From Acetivibrio sp964466645 (GTDB taxonomy: Bacteria > Bacillota > Clostridia > Acetivibrionales > Acetivibrionaceae), in NCBI GenBank assembly GCA_964466645.1, contig CAYXPB010000161.1:1-11895 (forward strand): a DNA stretch of 11,895 nucleotides. Reading direction: 5' to 3'. The notes under the pieces are model-generated. The model was given only the letters and a program-made list of their open reading frames with translations, searched no databases and was not told the DNA's origin. Position numbers and translations under genes: made by a program. Below are positions 7,229 to 11,895 of this stretch, piece after piece. The number at the start of each line of letters is the position of its first letter. Position 1 is the first letter of the stretch.

Positions 7229-7257
7229 ATAATAAGTCATTTAAAATGACTTGTCAA
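7229..7257 (-). promoter_or_regulatory. Near-consensus promoter of the excisionase-integrase operon with an operator filling its spacer
   Basis: On the minus strand, TTGACA (7252-7257, perfect -35) is followed by a 17-base spacer and TATTAT (7229-7234, 5 of 6 matches to the -10). The perfect palindrome AAGTCATTTAAAATGACTT (7234-7252, two 9-bp arms around one base) covers the whole spacer plus one base of each box. A protein bound there would block RNA polymerase. Transcription would begin near 7222 and run through the leader into the two excisionase genes and the integrase. Confidence 0.72.
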
Positions 7258-7350
7258 TAGTGAAAATAAAATTTTAAGCATAAAAATTGCATTTGTTTAA
7301 GGGGTAAAACTTATAAGCATACCAATTAACTGATAATAACGTTCATTAAT

Positions 7351-7385
7351 AATGACTCTAAAATGTGTGTGAAAAAATGACTATA
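7351..7385 (+). promoter_or_regulatory. Two possible operator half-sites upstream of the hydrolase operon
   Basis: AATGACTCTA (7351-7360) and AATGACTATA (7376-7385) resemble one arm of the palindrome at 7234-7252, stand 25 bases apart (about 2.4 helical turns) and lie 50-80 bases upstream of the hydrolase -10 box. Each is short enough to occur by chance, so this is only suggestive. Confidence 0.3.
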
Positions 7386-7409
7386 TTTAATTTAAGATTT
7401 TTAATAGTA

Positions 7410-7440
7410 TTAACTCTTTCTTAGTAAGATGTGATATACT
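7410..7440 (+). promoter_or_regulatory. Extended -10 promoter of the hydrolase / two-component operon
   Basis: TGATATACT at 7432-7440 is an extended -10 (TG-N-TATACT). A TTAACT at 7410-7415 could be the -35, but with a 19-base spacer. Transcription would start near 7447, leaving a short leader before the first start codon. Confidence 0.45.
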
Positions 7441-7470
7441 TAAAAATGCAAAAAAGATTCTTCATAAGGA

Positions 7471-8445
7471 ATGGTAACTTTGAATAAAACCATAGCTGAT
7501 ATAATAGATAAACTTGTACTAAAAGATTTTCATAGGAAAAAGAGTTTGAACTCTTACTTTAGAGCTGTTGAGGAACATGTAGAGGACTTGAACAGTTTTT
7601 ATCCTATTCCTTCTATACCTAGCATAAATTTTGAACAACAGGATGAAGAAAATAACTATAATATAGGCAGATTTTCATTCGAAAGTGAGATTAATAACGG
7701 ATCAAGTAATAAATACTCTACCGGATTATTCTATGAGAATAAAAATTATAGTCAACCTGCTAATGTTATTATTGTTCATGGTTGGAGAATGGATGACCTA
7801 AGTATATTAAAGAATATTTATCTTAAGCCATTTTCTGATCTTTGTTTAAACATGTACTATTTTGCATTACCATATCATTTTGAAAGGGAGCCTAAAGAAT
7901 CGCTATACAGTGGAGAACTAATGATTACGGCCGACGTAAATAAAACATTATTAGCTATAAAACAAGCAATAACTGATATAAGGGCTTTAATAAAATGGAT
8001 AAGGAATAATAGAAAAGGTAAAATAATTTTAATCGGAGTAAGTCTTGGCGGATTCATAACAAATCTGACTTCAGTTGTTGAAAATGATATTGATGCTTTA
8101 ATACCAACTTTCTATGCAAATAATATTGCATATTCAATTTGGAATACTATACCGGGAAAATATATAAAAAAAGATTTTGAGCAAGGTAGATACACTTACA
8201 AGCAGCTTGAAAAGGCTTGGACAATAGTAAATCCAAGCAAATATAAACCGCTTGTTAAGAAGGATAACATCCTTTTGCTATCCGGTATGTATGACCATTT
8301 TGTTGTTTCAAAGGATACAGATTTTCTCTGGGAATCTTGGGATAAACCTAAAAGAATACTATATCCATGCGGACATGCCGGAATTGTTCTGTATAGAAGA
8401 AAGATAGCGAAAGACACTATAAATTTTGTAGAAAATATATTATAG
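7471..8445 (+). CDS. Alpha/beta hydrolase linked to a two-component system
   Basis: A 324-residue soluble alpha/beta-hydrolase fold protein with no signal peptide, so probably cytoplasmic. The complete triad can be read: nucleophile Ser191 in the elbow GVSLGG, Asp275 (SGMYDHFV) and His302 (CGHAGI). HGW at 103-105 supplies the oxyanion-hole region. The ~95-residue N-terminal part is unusual and unrecognised. The reaction is unknown; esterase, lipase, thioesterase or lactonase activity are all possible. The ATG at 7471 touches AAGGA directly, so a TTG at 7480 (codon 4), nine bases after AAGGA, may be the real start. It is first in an operon; the kinase gene starts 8 bases after its stop, which suggests the enzyme makes, removes or senses the kinase's signal. 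Triad assignment is good; function is inference. Confidence 0.82.
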   Translation: MVTLNKTIADIIDKLVLKDFHRKKSLNSYFRAVEEHVEDLNSFYPIPSIPSINFEQQDEENNYNIGRFSFESEINNGSSNKYSTGLFYENKNYSQPANVIIVHGWRMDDLSILKNIYLKPFSDLCLNMYYFALPYHFEREPKESLYSGELMITADVNKTLLAIKQAITDIRALIKWIRNNRKGKIILIGVSLGGFITNLTSVVENDIDALIPTFYANNIAYSIWNTIPGKYIKKDFEQGRYTYKQLEKAWTIVNPSKYKPLVKKDNILLLSGMYDHFVVSKDTDFLWESWDKPKRILYPCGHAGIVLYRRKIAKDTINFVENIL

Positions 8446-8453
8446 GTGAATGT

Positions 8454-10310
8454 ATGCTGATTCTTTTTATATTGTTGTGGATGATAGCTGCTATATTAAT
8501 ACTAACAGACATTAAAAATGAATCTACAAGATGGGGAGGATTATTAGCGTTCTTTGCAGGCTGTGGAGGTTTGGGGATTGTTTGGAGAGAAAATGTGGTA
8601 CCATTCATAACTCCTTATATAACCAATGCTGCAGTTAGCTATTTTGTTGCTTTGTTAGGTGGCATATTTGCTTCTTTTGCTTACTATTTTGGTCCTTATT
8701 CTCTTGTTATGTTCAGTATTGTAACTGCAGATTGGCTTAAAGAGAGAATAGCAAATAAAAAAAGAATGATTTCTTTAGTTTTATTAGTACCCATTGCTAT
8801 TATGTATATTTTGTTTCCTGTAGAGCCATTTTACCGAGTTTCATTTCTATTATTATTGGTGTGCATAGCTCCATATATTTTAGTAGCAAACATTCTTCTT
8901 GTATGTTCATATTTTAAGGAAAAGGATTTGAGGTTAAAGCAGCAGAAATTTTTAAACTGTGTAATAGTGGCTATGCCAACATTTATATCGCTGTTTATGA
9001 ATTTTATATTACCGGCTTTAGGCTTTAAAAGTAGTTATAGCCCTTTTGTTATTGCAATTGTTTTTGGGGTTTTTATTATTGCTGCTATAAGATATGGGGT
9101 AATGGGGGTAAAGCTAAAATTTGATAAATATCGAAATGTTGTTCTTGAGAGCGTAATGGAACACATTACAGACGGCTTTATTGTAGTAGATGAAAAATAT
9201 AGAGTTACTAGATTTAATCAAACATATGTAGAGCACTTTGGTGAAATTAGAATTGATCAGGATTTGATAAGCATATTGGAAACCAATTCTCTATTTGTAC
9301 AAATAAAAGACAATCTTATGGTTAATATTAAAAAGGCTAAAGATTTAAATAAGATTGTAAGATTTGAAAGCCATATTTGTAATGAAAATAATTATGATAG
9401 ATATTTTATAGTTGAAGTCAATCCCATAAATATTACCAATAAGTATTTAGGAGCAGTTGTTTTGTTTAAAGATATTACAGAACATAAAAGAATGATATAT
9501 CTCATAGAGCAAAATCAGAACCAACTTATTGAAAATGAAAGGCTATATACATTAAATCAACTGGTAGGTGGAATTGCGCACAATTTAAAAACTCCTCTAA
9601 TGGCTTCTTCAGGGGGCATAGAAATTATTTCAAACGACACAGAAAAAATAAAGGAAATTATTTTTGAAAGTGAGAGAACTGATAACCAGTTTAAAAAAGA
9701 GATCTTTGAAGAAATGGAACTATGGCATAATAGATTAAGAGAATATATTTCATATATGAACGAGGTTGTAAATACAGTAAAAGGTCAGGCTATATCTATA
9801 TCAGATGACAGTGAGACGGATTTTGAAGTGAAAAAAATAATAGACAGGGTAAATATCCTGATGAAACATGAATTAAATAAGGCGTCTTGCAAAATAAAGT
9901 ATGAATCAAGTGTTGACGAGAGTTTGAGGATTAAGGGTAATATAAACTATATTATCCAGGTCATTAATAATCTTATTTCAAATGCAATAGATTCATATAA
10001 AAGTGGAAAGAGTGGAATTATAGAAATAAAAATTGAGAAGAAATTACCTGATAAAATTGATATAATAGTTAAAGACTATGGTAAAGGAATTAGCGAGGAA
10101 ATTAAAAGTAAATTATTTAAGCAGATGATTACAACTAAAGGAAAAGACGGCACTGGCTTAGGTCTTTATATATCAAAGTCTATTATAACAAGTAAGTTTA
10201 ACGGAGAGATCAGCGTTGAGTCTGTTGAAGGGGAAGGTAGTTCATTTATTATAACAATTCCGACTGGAGGAGATGACAGTGAGTACCACACTAAATATAG
10301 CAATAGTTGA
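8454..10310 (+). CDS. Polytopic membrane PAS sensor histidine kinase
   Basis: A 618-residue kinase. Seven to eight hydrophobic segments fill residues 1-217, with short loops and no large external domain, so the ligand is probably membrane-soluble or sensed within the membrane. A PAS domain spans about 228-345 (MEHITDGFIVVDEKYRVTRFN ... VVLFKDITEHKR). The H-box GGIAHNLKTPL carries the phospho-accepting His376. The ATPase domain shows an N-box (NNLISNAIDSY, about 505-515), G1 DYGKGI (541-546), F-box LFKQMITTKG and G2 GTGLGLYIS (566-574), all intact. About 130 residues separate His376 from the N-box, a little longer than in many kinases. GGTGA precedes the ATG. The gene lies between the hydrolase (8-base gap) and the response regulator, whose start overlaps its end. 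Confidence 0.93.
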   Translation: MLILFILLWMIAAILILTDIKNESTRWGGLLAFFAGCGGLGIVWRENVVPFITPYITNAAVSYFVALLGGIFASFAYYFGPYSLVMFSIVTADWLKERIANKKRMISLVLLVPIAIMYILFPVEPFYRVSFLLLLVCIAPYILVANILLVCSYFKEKDLRLKQQKFLNCVIVAMPTFISLFMNFILPALGFKSSYSPFVIAIVFGVFIIAAIRYGVMGVKLKFDKYRNVVLESVMEHITDGFIVVDEKYRVTRFNQTYVEHFGEIRIDQDLISILETNSLFVQIKDNLMVNIKKAKDLNKIVRFESHICNENNYDRYFIVEVNPINITNKYLGAVVLFKDITEHKRMIYLIEQNQNQLIENERLYTLNQLVGGIAHNLKTPLMASSGGIEIISNDTEKIKEIIFESERTDNQFKKEIFEEMELWHNRLREYISYMNEVVNTVKGQAISISDDSETDFEVKKIIDRVNILMKHELNKASCKIKYESSVDESLRIKGNINYIIQVINNLISNAIDSYKSGKSGIIEIKIEKKLPDKIDIIVKDYGKGISEEIKSKLFKQMITTKGKDGTGLGLYISKSIITSKFNGEISVESVEGEGSSFIITIPTGGDDSEYHTKYSNS

Positions 10311-10899
10311 TGACGATATAGGTATTATTGATGTTTTAAAGTCAAATTTGAAAGAGCATAATGTTTCAGGTTATACAGCTTCTAAGGAAGCAATAAGTGC
10401 TTTAAAGGAAAAGAAGTTTGATTTGCTGATTTTGGATTACTTTGTTGATGAATTAAACGCTGATGTAATAATAAAGCAAATTAGAGAGTTTGATAAGGAA
10501 ATATATATTGTCCTTTTAACTGGATATGCGGAAAGTGTACCGGGAATTAAATCACTAGAAGAAATGGATATTCAAAGCTATGTTGAAAAGACCGGAATAA
10601 AGGATGTTGTTGTACATATAAAATCTGCAATTAAATCAGTGGACTTTATGAAGGTGAATTCAAACAAGTTGAATGTTAATTTTAGCAATAGATTAAAAGA
10701 GTTAAGGAAGAAGTTTGGTGTTTCTCAGGACGATGTAGCTAAACATTTGGAAGTAGGGCGTACTACAATTGCAAATTATGAAAGTGGTCTTACTATGCCT
10801 TCTGTGGAAGCTCTTAACAGACTGGCTGCATATTTTGGTGTGAGTATAGATTATTTGTTGTGTAGAGAGATTGGATTTCCTGAGTTGTTTAATAAGTAG
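10273..10899 (+). CDS. Response regulator with a Cro/CI-type (XRE) DNA-binding output domain
   Basis: A 208-residue fusion. Residues 5-125 are a receiver domain with the acidic pair D13/D14, phospho-acceptor D55 (LLILDY), T83 (LLTGY) and K106. Residues 139-195 are an XRE helix-turn-helix (NRLKELRKKFGVSQDDVAKHLEV ... TTIANYESG ... PSVEALNRLAAYF). Most response regulators carry OmpR, NarL or NtrC outputs; a phage-repressor-like output is uncommon and suggests binding to palindromic operators. The ATG at 10273 touches GGAGGAG; a GTG at 10279 (codon 3) is eight bases from GGAGG and may be the true start. It overlaps the kinase end by 38 (or 32) bases, implying coupled translation and a cognate pair. 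A candidate target is the palindrome at 7234-7252, by context only. Confidence 0.92.
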   Translation: MTVSTTLNIAIVDDDIGIIDVLKSNLKEHNVSGYTASKEAISALKEKKFDLLILDYFVDELNADVIIKQIREFDKEIYIVLLTGYAESVPGIKSLEEMDIQSYVEKTGIKDVVVHIKSAIKSVDFMKVNSNKLNVNFSNRLKELRKKFGVSQDDVAKHLEVGRTTIANYESGLTMPSVEALNRLAAYFGVSIDYLLCREIGFPELFNK

Positions 10900-10940
10900 T
10901 TTTTGGTTTCATGGAATGAGATTTTAGATCATTATTGTTA

Positions 10941-10986
10941 CAAAGAGTATTGCAGTTGTCATTAGCATCTAGGGTGCTCTTTTTAG
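10941..10986 (+). terminator. Possible terminator of the hydrolase-kinase-regulator operon
   Basis: AAAGAG (10942-10947) can pair with CTCTTT (10977-10982), followed by further T; alternatively a short AGCA/TGCT hairpin precedes the same T run. The stem is weak, so the call is tentative. Confidence 0.35.
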
Positions 10987-11115
10987 TAGTGTTCCTTATT
11001 TAAGTCTTTCACAAAGATTTTCCGGAAGTGGCAGGTAGTTAGTTACTGTTAAAAATTTATTACTATTATCTTACTTTGTAGATTTTACATAATATAATAT
11101 TATATCTGTTATCAG

Positions 11116-11290
11116 AATGAGGTGCTAATTCATCGGCTCTACTTATGGAACTTTAAGACACATGTTCAGTTTTAATTAACCTTGCCTCTCGGATACCCGC
11201 ACCATTATTATGCCTTGCGGTTTAGGCTTTTTAGGTTACGATTTCACTATACTTTATACCCCTTAAACTGGCAGGTTTAAGACACATAGT
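11116..11290. repeat. Inverted and direct repeats in the non-coding right part
   Basis: Three elements lie together. The 12-base direct repeat TTTAAGACACAT occurs at 11152-11163 and 11276-11287. The inverted repeat CTTAAAC-TGGCAG-GTTTAAG occupies 11262-11281 (7-bp perfect arms). GGTGC (11121-11125) and GCACC (11199-11203) can close a long-range stem. No gene runs through this area. It may be part of the same structured relic as 11330-11480. Confidence 0.5.
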
Positions 11291-11329
11291 AGAGGATTTA
11301 TATTTGCTATATATCCCACTTATTAGGTG

Positions 11330-11480
11330 GTGTTAACGATATTAACTCTAAGCAGCAAAGGGAATTTCATCCCTTGAATTTGACGAAACAGTTTGGTACA
11401 ATTGCCCGAAGGCTTTATTCCCGCTTGTTACACGGGCGTTATAGCCCAACAAGGCGTACCCACGGATGGGCTTACCTTTA
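11330..11480 (-). ncRNA. Hairpin-rich, G+C-rich block, candidate structured RNA or mobile-element relic
   Basis: Reading the minus strand from 11480, consecutive hairpins can be drawn. They are GCCCA-TCCG-TGGGT; CTTGTT-GGGC-tataac-GCCC-gtgt-AACAAG; a GCC-TTCG-GGC hairpin with a stable cUUCGg tetraloop (only on this strand); and AAGGGA-tgaaa-TTCCCTT. The part 11401-11470 is over half G+C, against about a third further left. A 73-codon frame on the minus strand (11348-11569) crosses it, but its N-terminal part overlaps a better-looking frame and it has no recognised domain, so I do not call it a gene. Guide-type RNA of an IS605/IscB-like element is one idea; I could not confirm it and no nuclease gene is present beside it. 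Confidence 0.3.
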
Positions 11481-11522
11481 AATTTAATATAAATTAAGAT
11501 TTTCAGCAAAATTAAACTATGC

Positions 11523-11620
11523 TCACATTTCATTTTTAATTGATTCGATGGCTTTTTTAGCCATTTCATTGTCTGGGTCTTTCTCTAGTGTTTTTTTAAC
11601 TCACATTCAGCATGAAGTAA
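11523..11620 (-). pseudogene. C-terminal remnant of an unidentified protein
   Basis: A stop-free frame of about 31 codons on the minus strand ends in TGA at 11523-11525 and reads like a natural helical C-terminus (ECELKKTLEKDPDN, then AKKAIESIKNEM). It is closed upstream by a stop at 11621-11623 and has no start codon or ribosome site. I do not recognise the family. It is probably the tail of a decayed gene. Confidence 0.35.
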
Positions 11621-11726
11621 TTACCAATGAATGTTTTATGTAAACCTAAGATTAAATCTTGTATAATATCGAATGTCTCACACAAAAATATATATAGAAT
11701 ATGAGGGATTCGATAATGAAATTTAA

Positions 11727-11895
11727 AAGGAAGCAAAAGAAGAAAAGAATAGAAATTTCCCTTCGGCGAAACACTTATGTTCTTGGGCAGGTCTTACTCC
11801 TACCAATAACGAAAGTGCAGGGAAGAAAAAGTCTGTCCGAGTTTCCAAAGCTGGATGCTATATCAAGCCACTTTTAGTCCAGTGTGCTAACTCTG
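11727..11895 (+). pseudogene. IS110-family transposase, C-terminal fragment (continues past window end)
   Basis: From 11757 the frame reads FPSAKHLCSWAGLTPTNN and ESAGKKKSVRVSKAGCYIK, then PLLVQCANS, the highly conserved C-terminal (Transposase_20) block of IS110/IS116/IS902 transposases, which carries the catalytic-serine half of these DEDD enzymes. The frame is closed upstream by a stop at 11724-11726, and the bases just before 11757 (lysine- and glutamate-rich) do not resemble the transposase. The N-terminal RuvC-like part is therefore missing here: a deletion remnant. An ATG in another frame at 11716 is not credible. The element's right end, if present, lies beyond the window. Confidence 0.75.

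Noticed and set aside
11199..11206. GCACCATT preceded by CCC at 11196-11203 resembles the end of the tRNA-Leu (CCGCACCA), a possible right attachment site
   Set aside because: Only 8 bases match and the flanking tRNA sequence does not; too short for an attachment core in this window.
11348..11569. 73-codon open frame on the minus strand
   Set aside because: It crosses the hairpin block, overlaps a more protein-like frame at its N-terminus and shows no recognised domain or convincing ribosome site.
10900..11895. CRISPR array in the repeat-bearing right part
   Set aside because: Only one 12-base repeat pair with unequal context; no regular repeat-spacer pattern and no cas gene.

Overview
This is a low-G+C Firmicutes window. 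Sigma-70 style promoters, strong AGGAGG ribosome sites and an alpha/beta-type small acid-soluble spore protein point to a spore-forming clostridium. The gene set pheT, SASP, pgi recalls cellulolytic clostridia (Ruminiclostridium / Clostridium thermocellum group), but that is from memory and was not searched.

Left part, about 1-5131, looks like ordinary chromosome. It holds the 3' end of pheT, a convergent spore-protein gene sharing a bidirectional terminator with it, pgi (glucose-6-phosphate isomerase), a convergent membrane-anchored metallophosphoesterase, a short methyl-accepting chemotaxis protein without an extracellular sensor domain, and a tRNA-Leu(UAG) with a perfect consensus promoter and its own terminator.

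Middle part, about 5142-7260, is the integration module of a tRNA-associated mobile island. A complete tyrosine recombinase ends 65 bp from the tRNA 3' end. Two small excisionase-like helix-turn-helix proteins precede it, and all three are on the minus strand. Upstream is a leader of about 430 nt with a G+C-rich, hairpin-forming block. It is driven by a near-consensus minus-strand promoter at 7229-7257. A perfect 19-bp palindrome fills this promoter's spacer exactly, which is a textbook place for a repressor or switch operator.

Divergent cargo, about 7410-10899, is one tight plus-strand operon. It encodes a cytoplasmic alpha/beta hydrolase with a full Ser-Asp-His triad, a polytopic membrane PAS sensor histidine kinase, and a response regulator whose output domain is a Cro/CI-type (XRE) helix-turn-helix. 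This phage-repressor-like output next to the palindromic operator suggests that the two-component system may control excision or integration of the island, with the hydrolase making, destroying or modifying the signal. This is the most interesting system in the window. The gene identities are well supported; the circuit is inference.

Right part, about 10900-11895, has no intact gene. It holds a hairpin-rich, locally G+C-rich stretch that may be a structured RNA or relic on the minus strand, a short C-terminal protein remnant on the minus strand, and the C-terminal part of an IS110-family transposase running off the window end. The island's right attachment site was not found and probably lies outside.
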